Positions 1 through 11,297 of a DNA stretch of 64,000 bases are shown in pieces. Each line of letters starts with the position of its first letter. Position 1 is the stretch's first letter. The stretch is taken from assembly GCA_025331435.1 (NCBI GenBank), contig JAIWNI010000107.1:32020-96019 (forward strand), read 5' to 3'. Below the pieces are notes generated by a model, which was not told where the DNA came from, did not search any database, and was given only the letters and a program-made list of their open reading frames with translations. The DNA comes from Choanephora cucurbitarum (lineage: Eukaryota > Mucoromycota > Mucoromycetes > Mucorales > Choanephoraceae). The position numbers and the translations under genes were made by a program.

Positions 1-2067
1 CGGCGATGTAAGCCTACTGCAGTGCTACTACTTGGTGACATGAAAGTATGATTGAGTTGCTGAGGAGATATTGGTGAAGTTGAGGTAGATGCGGCATTAT
101 GTATAGGGTTGTCAAGATTCCAAATACGAATTGTACCATCACCTGAAAATGTAGCAAACGAATTAAGAGGAATTTCGTTATCTTCTCGCTCGATATTAGG
201 ACAAGGCTATTTCAAAGAATAAGCTAAACAAACAAGATTTCTATTGTCTTGCTTTTCTTTACAAACACATACTTCTACACCCCAGACACAATCGCTATGA
301 AAGATGAAACTTCTGTACTTTCCAATTTTCTTCAAATCGCGAATATCCCACACATAAAGACTGCGATCAGAATACACACAAGTGAGTCTATGTGCATTCG
401 CATCATAAACCATAGCTACTGCATCTGGATAGAACGTGTTGGCATCAGGCGATCGAACCATGTCCGGGGAAGTGATGGTTGTAACATCTATGCCTAGAGG
501 ATGGGGCTTTGGGAGGATGCCCACATATTTTAGTGTCCCTGGCTCAAATAATCTACATATATATTTATATGATTAGGAGTCAACCTAATTACGAAATACT
601 ACCGTACCGAATCACGCCTTCTGAGCAAGTACATATGACATAGTTTGGAGAAACAGCAATAGAGTAAGCTCCTTTTACCTAATAACATTGTTAGATGATT
701 CAAGTTACCTTTACCATCTAAAGAGAACTCACTTGAAGATCAACCCATTTGTCAATTACTCTTCCTTCTTTAAATATGCACAAAATACCAGTATCTGTGA
801 TAAAGTAAGTGTAACCTGCTGTGCTACCTTGATCGCAGGCAACATCAACAAAGTTTGCATCACGCAGCACACCCAAAATGCCTGATCTACCGTCTAACAC
901 TTGAGTTTCTCTTGATACCGAGTTCCCCTAAGTTGGCCGTGTAGATGATCAATAACAGATCTAGCTCATTTCTCAGAATATCTTACTCTTTTCGGTAGTC
1001 GTCCGCGAGTATCTAGATACCAAAACTTGACATGTCTCAATCCAGCTGTAACGAAATACGAGCCATCTTTAGCGAATGACACGGCATTGACCCGACTTGT
1101 CACTTTATTTCCAGCCAGTTTGGTGCCTTTTTTCCAATCCCAAACATAAAGATAACCATCATGCTATCATAAGAAGAAGAATGTTTATACGACACATAAA
1201 ATGCCAAAAAAAAAACAAAAATAAGTACCTGAAATCCGATGGATACCAAGTATCGCATGTTTGGTGAGAAGGCCAGGGCGAGTACACCAAATTTATGAGA
1301 CCTTAATTCTCGGAGCAACTTTTTTTCCTTCACATTCCAAATAAAAATTCGAGGTTGATGGCCCATCTAAGAAAAACACATAAACAAGAATTAAGGCATA
1401 TGCATCTACTTTAGATGTCTTAGGTCTAAAATCCTCACCTCTCCCACTGCGATATAGTTTCCATCTGGAGAGAATGCCAAACAACTGATAGGCTTTGCAC
1501 GATTGCCTACAGGAGTTGCCTTTTTGTCGTCATTTGTGTTTGTTTGTGTTGACGAGACAAGATCATTGTTGCCAAGGTTGTTTGTCACACCACTCAAAGG
1601 TGTTATCATAGGTGCAGAGGAAGGCTGACTGTTAATGTTTGACATACTATTGAGAACTGCATTTCCGGGAGTATTTGTTGTAGACTGTATGGTGGCAGGT
1701 GGGTAAAGTAAAGCGACTTGCTTATTGCGCTTATGATTATATATTACGACAACAGCTCCTGCTGCATAAGCAATGAGATCATTTGCTGTGTCTATGGTAT
1801 TTGAAGAGGTTGAAGTAAGGCCTAAAATTCGCTCTAATTTTAACTATTTGATTCATCCTCTTAGTTAGATCTAAATGATCCATGTTTTTATGAAAAGACC
1901 GACTTTCTTACTTTTGAAGACACTTTTATGGCTTCTTTAGTTTTTCTCCTCAGTCCACCATTGGTGTTTTGAAAATTAGGCTGATAGTTCAGTTGGTGAG
2001 AAAGAAGGTTGGTGGACTGGGAAGGAGGAGGAACATTTCCAGAGTTAACAGGAAACTGTTCTTCCAT
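1..2067 (-). CDS. WDR62/MAPKBP1-like WD40 scaffold protein (partial, C-terminus outside window)
   Basis: WD40 beta-propeller protein of the WDR62/MAPKBP1 family, which in animals scaffolds JNK-pathway kinases and works at centrosomes and spindle poles. The start is the ATG at 2067-2065. The first exon encodes a Ser/Pro/Asn-rich leader and a basic stretch. An intron (about 1911-1844) then leads into KLERILGL, followed by [18 protein letters not shown], the family's hallmark entry to the first propeller. Later exons carry [75 protein letters not shown] and [15 protein letters not shown], all in family order. At least six short introns interrupt it, which explains the broken reading frames. The gene runs off the left edge, so the second propeller and tail are not seen. 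Family membership is firm; a JNK-scaffold role in this fungus is inference. Confidence 0.85.
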
Positions 2068-4458
2068 ATTGACAAAAATTTAAATTTTGAAAAGAAAAGA
2101 AAAGGGAAAAATTAATAAAGCGCACGCATTTTGCTTTGCACATACATGCTTTAAAAAAAATAGTCCGCTCATTTAGAGCTGATGTGCAATTTTCTGGTTT
2201 AATCAGAAAAAGCAATCGAAGTTAACACCCTACTTTTATCCTTTATAGGTAACTGACAAACAAAACTAGTCAGTTTTTAGAAACCTCTGATACAATGAAA
2301 GAATAGCACAAAAGAATGATGTCTAATATGATTTTCTTGTTTTCGTTGTATCTTTAGAATGCTTTATTAATGAATCATTAGAAAAGCATACCTGCCTATC
2401 TTGGTTCACTTTAAAAAAAAACACCTAAAAGCAAGAAAAACTTCTTGCAAACTATTAAAATAATTGTTTATTAAAGTGTGTTGATATTGTTGGGAAATGC
2501 GCTTTTGTAATGCGTGTATTCCTAAACCAAACACTCTAACATTGAGCGAGCAAAGTATCTAAAATATCGTATGATTTATGCGCTTCTTGTACTCCAGATG
2601 TTAACATAGCTTGTTCCTGTGCAGATTACTCAAGGAAAAAGACAAAATGCCTTATTGGCTAGGCACAATCATGAGGGATAAGTAAAAATACATTTTACTC
2701 GATTTGTTTCAAAGTAATTTAAAACCCTTTTTTTTTAGCAAATAGATGGAGTAGAGCTCAAGCACAAGAATGAGTAATGGCAAATTGTTCTGGTGCTACT
2801 TTCTGCAGACATCAAATCTGACTTTTCTTTTTTCGCTAAGCAAACAAAATGCTATTGATAATAAAAATAAGACAATGAGGCTGTATGCATGAGATTTTTA
2901 ATGAAAATCAGACATGATCCACTTCATAGTCTCCAAAATTTCTGTAGCCCTTCCAGTGCCTGTTTTTGCTTTTGTGTCGCAATAACAATCACATTATATT
3001 GATTTTATTCGTCTTCTTTAGCTGATGAACGTCTGGATCTTAAGTTGTTTTGCAGAATACCGTCTTCTGACTGGATATAATAGTGTTGAGAAGCAAACAT
3101 TTTTAATACAGATCTAAACTATAGAGAACTGGAAAGGGTGGTGGCTCCCAAATACGATATATACTTACAAGACAGTATGTTAGCTCCAATGACTATTAAG
3201 AAAAAGTATATCTCAGAATATGAAGTAATTATGTGTTCTTGCTAGCCATTACTTTAAAAGTAGTATCTTTCAGTGTTGTAATTCGTGTAAGCCAAACACT
3301 TTTATTTACTAAAAAGCGGATTGAGATGCTGTACTATCAGCAAGAACCTCATCAAGATAGCAGTAGCTCTTGAACTTCCGAAGCTAGATACTTTATTGAT
3401 TGAGTTCCGTTAGAAATTAAGGAGAATTTAGTTCGTCCAAAGACTACAAGACTGGTCTCCTACTTGCTTTTTTATGATACTGGTTAAATGTTTTGATTCT
3501 AATTAGTCAGTATATTGCTACATGAGTTTCATATAAGGGTGAAGTATAAATATTTTTTTAAGGAAATAAAGTTTATTGAAGTTTATAACAGAGGATGCAT
3601 ATATTTCTATAGTTTTTATGACTTGCTTACCACACCAACAGTTTGCTTAAAAAATATTCCTCAATTGTTTAAGCAACTCTTTTCTTTTTTTTTTGCTTTT
3701 CTCGCTTTCAGCTTAGTTTCCGTGGTTTGATTTGACATTCATCAAATGTATTGATTTCCTTTACGAATTTAAAGTCGTTGACATTGTTCACTTTATTCCA
3801 AACTAAACCAGTCAGAGTGAAAAGCAAGATTGAACAAGAGATGATGAACTAATTGAACTTCGAAAGGGATTGATTTAGAAAAGATGGTAGACACACAAGA
3901 GATAGTATAATAAAAAAACATATAGTACATGCGATATTATGAGCTGTTAATTGACCTGAATAGCAAGAGCAAAGGAAAATGAGAAAGAGAACAAAATGTA
4001 TATTAAAAGGTGGTCAAACTACGTTTGGTGTTTTCCATATAGGTTTTCTTTGTGAAAGTGATATTTGTCGTCCTGAGAGCTTTTGAAACAATCTCTTTAA
4101 TCGCTAGCAAGTACTTCTTCGGCCGAAAGAAAACCAAAGAGATTTTGAAGTAAATGCATGATTAGAATTAATACATGACAGATCAACGATTCTTTAAAGA
4201 TAGTTGGTCAGCTTCAGATTGCTTTTAGCATCAATTGCTCTCAAATGAATTAAAATGTATTGTTCATGCCAGCGTGTTATGTATGTCAAAAAGAAATTGA
4301 TTGATCTATTTAAAAGCAAAAGCAAAAGCGATGTCTGAAAGTTACAAGAGAACAGTATCAAATAATCTACAATTATCTTAAGGAAAATTTCATAGTTCTG
4401 TAACTTCAAGAAAAAAGCGATAATAAGCAAGGCACGTGGGCTTTTATATCGTAGTTTG
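2068..4458. other. Intergenic region, no supported gene
   Basis: About 2.4 kb between the divergent WD40 gene start and the convergent acyltransferase stop. It is AT-rich with homopolymer A/T runs. Short open frames exist (for example 3515-3730 on the plus strand) but show no family motif, signal peptide or splice-supported extension. I see no tRNA-like B box. The right part would contain the acyltransferase 3'UTR and the left part the WD40 promoter. Confidence 0.6.
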
Positions 4459-5844
4459 TTAATGAATGCACTTGACATGTTTAACAAAATCTCTGTCCTT
4501 CAACAACCTTTCAATGCTGTAAATATCAAGTTGAAGAACCAACTCAATTGTATTCTTCTCGCTTGGCATAATTGTTATCAAGGGAATGGGTGATGATTCT
4601 ACAAAACTCCTCATACGTACGAAATGACCATAACCAAAATCGTAATTCTCTCGGAATCTTGACCAATCTGTGAGGCCAGCTGCACCATATCCCAACCGAG
4701 AGATAGGACTAACAATGCTTTCTACATTGTTAGAGGTGTTGAAGTAGTACTCGAGAGATTCCATATAAGGTATTGTGACAGATTTACATGCAATGTTAAT
4801 TTCTTTAGCTATTTGGCAAACACTTTTGTCTAGTACTTGTTGTACTGTATTAGAAATTGGAATAGGCCTAGTTATTGTTAAGAATGTATATGATAGTTGT
4901 GTCAATCAAATAACTTACAGGATGTAGTTTCCGATATAATTGATCATTTTCTTATCAGGATGACAATGATGCTGTGCTACAACGCACAATAAATCGGAAC
5001 ATGAATCGGGTGGATTTTGGCGCGCTTTCGTAACAGCCTTGTGAAGGAAGGCAGCAAAAAAGTTGAACAAAGAGACTTTAGTATGAGGTTCTTCTAAATC
5101 TGAGAAAGCCTCTGTCTTGAACTGCGTCAAATGCTCCTTGTCAAAACAAAAAATCAACTTTCTTGAAGGTGCAGGTTTGACTGTTAGCATTGGAGCTTGA
5201 TCAGGAGGACAATGCGGATAAAGATCATTATGGTTTACTCCGTGCAAAGGCTTGACGGGTTTTCTCATTTCATCTGTATACATAAAATAATCTTTTGAAT
5301 CAGGTTTCTCGCTACGACTGACAGCACACATGTAGCTAATAAATCTGCTTAGGCAGACACCATCAGCAAGCTTATGATGAACGGAATAAGCGAGAGCGCA
5401 ACTACCATCTTTTGTAAATGTCAATTTCATGCCATAAAGAGGACAGTCTCTACCAGTATAAGATTTGATAGACAACATTTCTTCATAAGGCACAATTAAA
5501 TAGGAGAAATTGTGCCTCTTCCAGTGTTGGAAATCATCGGCAGTATTAACTACTTCGAACAGCACCCCTTTGGCAAAATCTCCAATGTCATATCTACCCT
5601 TTTCTTTTTTAATCAGTCTTCCAGCAAAAGGATAATAAACTTCAATTGTTTTCTCCAGTGCACTTTTAATCTTTGAGGGATTCATAAAATCGGGGACATG
5701 ATGTACATTCTCGAAGAAAAAAAGAGTTTGGGTGTATACATGTGAAGTTACTAAACTGAAACCGACTGGTGAGGGAACAGGCTTGAGACCTACACATTTG
5801 GGAGATGTAATAAACGATCGTTCGAAAGGCGGGAAGGCGACCAT
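4459..5844 (-). CDS. BAHD-like acyl-CoA-dependent acyltransferase (transferase family PF02458)
   Basis: Predicted 444-residue O- or N-acyltransferase that would move an acyl group from acyl-CoA to an alcohol or amine acceptor. Two exons join across a 51 nt intron (4868-4918; GTAAGT donor, TAG acceptor), and the join keeps the frame. The N-terminal half has the family pattern of a short beta-rich start, YYPFAGRL, and the catalytic HxxxD site in HHKLADG at about residue 180. The C-terminal half ends with NYDFGYG, a variant of the structural DFGWG motif, followed by the usual PLITIMPSEKN and an amphipathic tail. The length matches the family (about 430-460). The substrate cannot be told; plant members make esters and amides, while fungal ones include trichothecene-type acetyltransferases. 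It lies 187 bp downstream of, and on the same strand as, a GT8 glycosyltransferase gene. Confidence 0.85.
4868..4918 (-). other. Intron of the BAHD-like acyltransferase gene
   Basis: A 51 nt GT-AG intron with donor GTAAGT and acceptor AACTAG on the minus strand. Removing it joins the reading frame that ends in YIGNYIL to the one that carries DFGYG, giving 1,335 coding nt including the stop. Confidence 0.85.
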
Positions 5845-6031
5845 TGCTTAGTGTTTTACAATTTTTTTTGCTTAAATCTGACAGGCTGCGTAGTTTATAT
5901 ATTGTGTTTCACCGGTAAGAGGCTCGGCGGTTTTTATTGTTGTATGCAAATTAAATTTTAAAAAAAATGTAGGAAAACCGGTTCAAGGTAATGATTAAAT
6001 AAGAGAAGGGATAGTAAGGGAGTATATGTAT

Positions 6032-6946
6032 CTACAGCATGGCTTGGTTCGTTTCTTCTGGTGCATAAATGCTCTTTGTAATCCTGTTGTAACTAGCCCA
6101 CCATAATTCATAGAGCGGTCTATAAATATTCTCCAAATCGTTCAAATCGTGATCAAGATCGATATCCCAAGGTTTTGTTATAATGTAGTGCACATTTTTT
6201 ATATGAGGCAAGCTCCACATAGGCTTGTGGGCCCATTGAAGTGTTTTGAGAGCGTTGTATGTATATGGGAGAGGTTTCCATTGGTTATTGAATATTTCAT
6301 TAAGGAAGTCTTGGTCAGGGAAAGGATAAATGTTTAAATCGGAAATGCTGTTCAGATACTGCAGCATAAAGGCAAGCTTATCACCACTGGGTGTCAGTAC
6401 AATGAGACCGCTGTTAAAATAATTGTAGCCATTGTCTGCTGATCGAGGATCAATGCAAGCGGATGTATCGCAACCAGTATAGGCACAGTTCTCAGGAATC
6501 CAATTGGATGGATAATGTTTGATTTTTTGAGGGTTGCATATACAAGCATGTGAAGCTGCAACCCAATCTTTGTTTGGTAAAGGAATCTGCATAAGCTCGT
6601 CCATGTTTTGAAGAGGTAGCATGTCTGCATCCAAGAGTACTAGCCGTTCATATTCATCTTGTCCCCAAACAGCTAATTTTGTCCAGGTTTCCGTAAATCT
6701 CTCGCTCTTATAATCAACCTTACCACTGGGATGGATTGGCTCAATTTCTTTTACAATACACCCAATCTTCTTTAAGGTTTGAACCGCTTGAGGAGCAACA
6801 GCCGACGTATAAAGTACCAAGAGCGGATATTGGCTTTTATATAAATTATGCAATGCATGCTTGATTGCAATGACGCCTTTAATATATTGGTTGGTACTAG
6901 TCAAAACTACGGCCCAAGCGCCATTAACAGATGTAGATGCAACCAT
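6032..6946 (-). CDS. GT8-family glycosyltransferase (glycogenin/galactinol synthase-like)
   Basis: Single-exon gene for a 304-residue family 8 glycosyltransferase. It opens with WAVVLTSTNQYIKGVIAIKHAL, the nucleotide-sugar binding fold typical of glycogenin and galactinol synthase. The metal-binding DxD motif is in LVLLDADMLPLQNMDEL at about residue 100. The second GT8 region YNYFNSGLIVLTPS and the DQDFLNEIFNNQW segment follow, with the late FHH/VHYIITKPWD-type motif near residue 265. It lacks the long C-terminal glucan-synthase-binding tail of true glycogenin, so a self-glucosylating role is unlikely; a soluble cytosolic UDP-sugar transferase fits better. There is no signal peptide. The start ATG at 6946 gives a full N-terminus. 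The gene is co-directional with, and upstream of, the acyltransferase. Confidence 0.9.
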   Translation of the reverse strand: MVASTSVNGAWAVVLTSTNQYIKGVIAIKHALHNLYKSQYPLLVLYTSAVAPQAVQTLKKIGCIVKEIEPIHPSGKVDYKSERFTETWTKLAVWGQDEYERLVLLDADMLPLQNMDELMQIPLPNKDWVAASHACICNPQKIKHYPSNWIPENCAYTGCDTSACIDPRSADNGYNYFNSGLIVLTPSGDKLAFMLQYLNSISDLNIYPFPDQDFLNEIFNNQWKPLPYTYNALKTLQWAHKPMWSLPHIKNVHYIITKPWDIDLDHDLNDLENIYRPLYELWWASYNRITKSIYAPEETNQAML

Positions 6947-7150
6947 ATTCCAGCAAAAAGATATGTGAGTAAACTATGATGAAAGACAAGAGAAGACAAG
7001 AGAAAAAAAGAGAGAGAAAAATAGAGATTATGGATGTAAGAAGTATATATGTTTGACCGAAAAGGTTGACAGACGGGCTTTTAACTTTACCTCACAAGTT
7101 TGGAGCCCCACCTCAGTTTGAAGAATAATTTATCCTTTGCTTTAAATACT

Positions 7151-8102
7151 ATGAAATTTCTAAGCTTACTAATAACAAGGTATCGTATCACGGTACTTTC
7201 TATAGCTAGTCTAAGCTAAGCTGTAATTTTTCTGTCAGCCTACTCTTGGCAATAACCAATGCTCTGAAGCTTCAAGGTAGAATAGTACCTAACGCTATTA
7301 TCGAAGGTAAAGTTGCCTCGGTCATCTACCTCTTTGATAGTTTCTTACGTGCCCTCGATAGACATCGCCAAGATCGACTCCTCAACCACGCGCGTAGTAC
7401 TTAATGGCGCTCAGTATACAGCTCATATCGATGCTAAAGGAGAGTTTAGTTTGTAAGCAGATATCCTGGCTTGCTAGAGCGAAGATGAACTTATTCTTTT
7501 TTTTTTCAGTCCAAACGTGAGGCCAGGTTCCTATCTTTTAGAAGTCCAAAGTATTCAACATGTCTATCCTAAAGTAAAGTAGTTTCTATGGCATCATATC
7601 TCTATTCATTTCAGTAACCCAAAAGAAAAAGTTGCGCGTTGATATAGGAGAAGATGATGAAGTCCGAGCTTCTTATACAGGTATCGGTATTGACTGGAAT
7701 CAACGAGGCTATTCAGTACCCCACCCATTCGACTTACAAGCCAAAGCAGAATCTGAATATTTTATGGTATACTATCAGTCACTAACGCACATAAAGAGAA
7801 AGAAAACTAAGCAGTAATTCTGCTTGTAGCAAAGACAAGGATTTAATTTGATGGGCATGTTCAAAAACCCAATGTTTTTGATGCTTGGTTTTAGTGCTAT
7901 TATGATGTTCTTTATGCCAAAACTGATGGCAGCTGTGCAAGATATGGGTAAATTCTCGATAAGTATCTCTGGAATTCATCATGACTAACCAATTTGTTTA
8001 GATCCTGAGGCAGCTAATGAGATAAGTCAATCGCAAGCAGATGCTCAGAAATTATTGTCAGATATGCCTAATCTATCTCGAATGTTTGCTGATCGACAAT
8101 AA
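7151..8102 (+). CDS. EMC7: ER membrane protein complex subunit 7 (EMC7)
   Basis: Subunit of the ER membrane protein complex, which inserts transmembrane segments into the ER. The gene is split into small exons. Exon 1 (7151-7179) encodes MKFLSLLIT; after the first intron a signal peptide core (SLLLAITNA) precedes the lumenal beta-sandwich. That domain carries TRVVLNGAQYTAHIDAKGEF, NVRPGSYLLEVQS and YPKVRVDIGEDDEVRA, which match the EMC7 carboxypeptidase-regulatory-like fold. After two further introns comes the C-terminal membrane segment NPMFLMLGFSAIMMFFMPKL and a short cytosolic acidic tail ending in MFADRQ and a stop at 8100-8102. The protein is about 205 residues, usual for the family. Exon borders were placed by consensus and frame; the second intron (after the IPNAIIE-like segment) is the least certain. 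Confidence 0.85.
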
Positions 8103-8690
8103 TCCGTTCAATTGATCTAAGAATATTTGATCATTCTTGAATAAAGTAGTACAAACATGAAGGAACTAAATGGTATGGCGTCATTTTTAACGAAAGAACT
8201 CTTGTCCTACACTTGAGCGTTTTCTTCTGTCATCTTCTCTGTTGTTCCTATGTGTGACCAGACTCTTCACATTTTCGCCAATGCTCGGTTAGAGCAGAAA
8301 GGTTGTCTTCTATTCATGGAAAATAGAACAATCAAAGCAACCAATCATGACTCATAAGCCTTTTAGAGTACTTCTTTGGTAAATGATTCACAGACTGCAC
8401 TTATTCCTTACTTTTGACAAAGTTTGCAACGTTTCCTTACTTTTTAAAAGGAACAAAAGTGGCCGAGTATTTGCAACACATGAGCAAGCATTATTTAGGT
8501 TGTCTTCAGTCTATAAAGGAAAATACTTTATTGTGTTGCACTTGTGTTTCAGGCAACCCGATTCCATGAAATACCACAAGTTTTTTTTTATCGCACGACC
8601 TAAAATGTCAACTCTGCTAAAAAAACATAGAAAAACAAAGGGTCCAACCAAACTATACTAATACATATGGAAACATATCAATCGTTCGGT
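8103..8690. other. Intergenic region between convergent EMC7 and lipase genes
   Basis: It holds the 3' ends of two convergent genes. An open frame at 8383-8661 is basic and featureless and is not supported as a gene. Confidence 0.5.
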
Positions 8691-10316
8691 CTATATTAAG
8701 TTATGGAGATCATCATCACAGCCTTCATGTATACCAAAATAACTGGGATGAAAGAAAATAGAATAATGCGTCTTATTATATAGCAAGCAATTTGCTCCAT
8801 ATGACTTACTTGAGATGTGATATAGCACCAACAGCGTCTAATGAAGCTGAACAGTTTCTTGTCTCGTACGGTCCCGGACATATAGCTTAGAATTAGAAAG
8901 AAGTTTAATATACTGGAATGCAATCAAGGACGATTTCTGATATACCAATTTCATTGTGTCTAAATGACTTGAGCCAGTATTCATCACCTTCATGCTAAGA
9001 TTCCAGTCAATAAAAACTGTTATTTTCATAATGTCGTTTTTCATGCTTTTTTTTTTTAAAACCAACCAAATATCCTTTTAATAAAGATGGCTCATGTGCA
9101 GTTCCTAGTTATAATCATCTCAGTACAAGTAACTCATACTCAAGTAAAATCATTTGTTTCGAGCTTACCATCATCATATTGAACATATCGAATAAGGTCA
9201 ATATTATTGTCTCCTATATACGCGACATACCCTTCGTTACCTACACGGGGCTTGCCTGAGCATATTGTTAAGTCATGATCTGATACCTCTCGTCATTATT
9301 CTACTCTATACCTAAAAGGCGTGCTTTTAGCCTAGTTGAATCAAGCTCAGGGAACTGTTGCTGTATGTCAACGGCAACCAAAGAAGCAACACCAGCGCCA
9401 AATGAATGTCTATTATAACAGATTAAGCATCAACATTGTAATTGACATCTCACATTTATCATGTTGCATGATCAATACCCTGCTACAACGACTTTGTAAT
9501 CAGGATGGAGCTTAAGCTGATCGTCTAGTGTTTGAGCAATTGTATCCCGGATGCTTAATAGCGCCAACAACATGCCTATCAAGTATAAATTTATATGATG
9601 AAAGTTATTTCAAGTCTGTTGGTGAAATGATGACGCTTCTTCTTATTCTTTGTTTCATTAGCTTATTACCTTTATGAACTTGAGCATTAGGGATGAATGG
9701 GTGCTGAATCATCTCGTTGATGCCATACTGTAATTGAGTTTTGTATTGAGTTCCAAAAATATCGTTAGGCTTCCTTTCTTAAGTATGCTTACAGTGATCT
9801 TATTTCGCATAGAAGCAGCGCCTCTTACAACAACGTATATTGTTTTTTTGCTAAGGCGTTTTTTGGAGCAAGAGTCAATGTGCTTTCTATCATATCCTTC
9901 TCTATGAATACCTACTCTTCCGATACCGAAATGTGTCCTGAAACTCCCAAAGGATTTTTGCCGTAAGTCACTGCTACATGAGCGTCTGGTAATATTTCTT
10001 TACAAAAAGGGCAATCTAGTTTATCATAGCTTGCTCTGCAATTAGATGTTTTTGTAAGCTTTGCATAAAACACTATATCTGCTAATGTGTCTGTGTCATT
10101 GTACTGGTATCGGACTACAGTAGCTGAAGGTAGTAAAATGTCCTCGTTCAAGATACGTCGATAGTCCGTAAAAAAACTTTCTTTGTTGTTTGTATCGTAC
10201 GTAGTATTGAAAAATTCTGTATCTTTTGGCAGTACAATTCTGGAAAAATCAAAACATTGTACTTTTGTCAGAATCAGCAACAATGCTACAAACGGTAACA
10301 TAAATTGAAAAGTCAT
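8691..10316 (-). CDS. Secreted class-3 lipase (Rhizomucor/Rhizopus lipase family), copy 1
   Basis: Triacylglycerol lipase-like alpha/beta hydrolase with about nine exons. The first exon encodes a signal peptide (FMLPFVALLLILTKVQC) and a propeptide-like region; it continues through TIYVVVRGAASMRNKIT, the lid-side strand of class-3 lipases. The nucleophile elbow is GHSFGAGV (family GHSLGGA), split after GG by an intron. KPRVGNEGYVAYI follows, then the catalytic Asp in the VQYDD segment, HEGDEYWLKS, the disulfide-type segment CPGPYETRNC, and the catalytic His in ISHLNYFGIHEG. The segment from VQYDD to DEYW has the same length as in Rhizomucor miehei lipase. The stop is TAG at 8691-8693. All catalytic residues and splice sites look intact, so it is probably functional. 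Intron positions match copy 2 at 16206-17754. Confidence 0.85.
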
Positions 10317-11297
10317 AATGACTACAAAAGAAAAGAATAAAGTCGACTTATTCGAATTATAACTTTATACACACATCATTCTCTATCTAAAATAATAATA
10401 TATGAAATGAAAGGAGAAAGACTACTTACCAGAAAAAGCATAAAACATTGATTCCATAGGTATTTTGAAGTTAGTTGCTATTACAAAAGCTTTGACCGTA
10501 ACTTAATTACCGACAACTGATGAACCATTGTCTCGAATTAAGTTACAGGAATTTGAAGGTCTTCGCAACTTTTAGATACAAATATGAAATGTAAGCCTAC
10601 AGGACAAACCGAAAAAAAAACGAAGTAGAAGTATTGAAAAACAAACGGAAATGAGTGGATGCCAGCTATACAATAGTAGCTTCTACAAACTTTCGATTTT
10701 CTTGAGTACGTTTAGCGTGGATGCTTTATTCTTTTAGGCAGCCGCTAATGTATTTATCTTGAGGAAATAAGCCGAATTTTTTTTTTGTCTGCTAATGGAG
10801 CATCTTCGAGAGAAAAATGGGATAGGTTTTTTTAATTGGAATTTAAGATATAGAAAGTATGGGCAATTGATTAAAGTGATAGTACTCTGATTTCAAATTC
10901 AGTGTATAATGGAATGATACCGTTTATCATCATTTTTCGCTACAAAACACAACATAGCGTATCATTCAACATGCGAAAAAACCTGACGCAGTCTGTGCTG
11001 ATACAGCGATCAGTCATGAACAGTCGGGTTTGGCATTACAAATGTTTCCTAACAATCAATATCATGCAACTTTTTTTAACTCAGCCCTTTAAATAGCAGT
11101 AAACCCTTTCTACTTGTAAATATCAAGATGGCAAAATGTATGTCTTTTCTTCTGTGTAGGCTAAGAGCAGTTAATGATGGCATTGACTCTGATTATATCG
11201 GCCTATCATGATATTAACACTTTGGAAGCCAAATCCTTCGAATAAGGTTTGCTGTTTCTAAATCTATTTGTCACACCTGAAAAAAGGACAGGTGCCA
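10317..11297. other. Divergent promoter region between lipase copy 1 and the dioxygenase gene
   Basis: AT-rich spacer shared by two divergent genes. A small open frame at 10902-11096 has no recognisable motif. No RNA gene was recognised. Confidence 0.5.

Noticed and set aside
4194..4487. Minus-strand frame of 97 codons overlapping the acyltransferase end
   Set aside because: Different frame from the DFGYG-bearing exon, hydrophobic low-complexity product, no support.
8383..8661. Plus-strand frame of 92 codons after EMC7
   Set aside because: No motif, lies between two convergent genes, likely chance in 3'UTR sequence.
8691..10316. Lipase copy 1 as a pseudogene because of stops after SVSEE and later
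   Set aside because: Each stop lies in a short intron with consensus ends; the spliced frame is complete and matches copy 2 intron for intron.
10902..11096. Small frame upstream of the dioxygenase gene
   Set aside because: No recognisable motif or splice extension.
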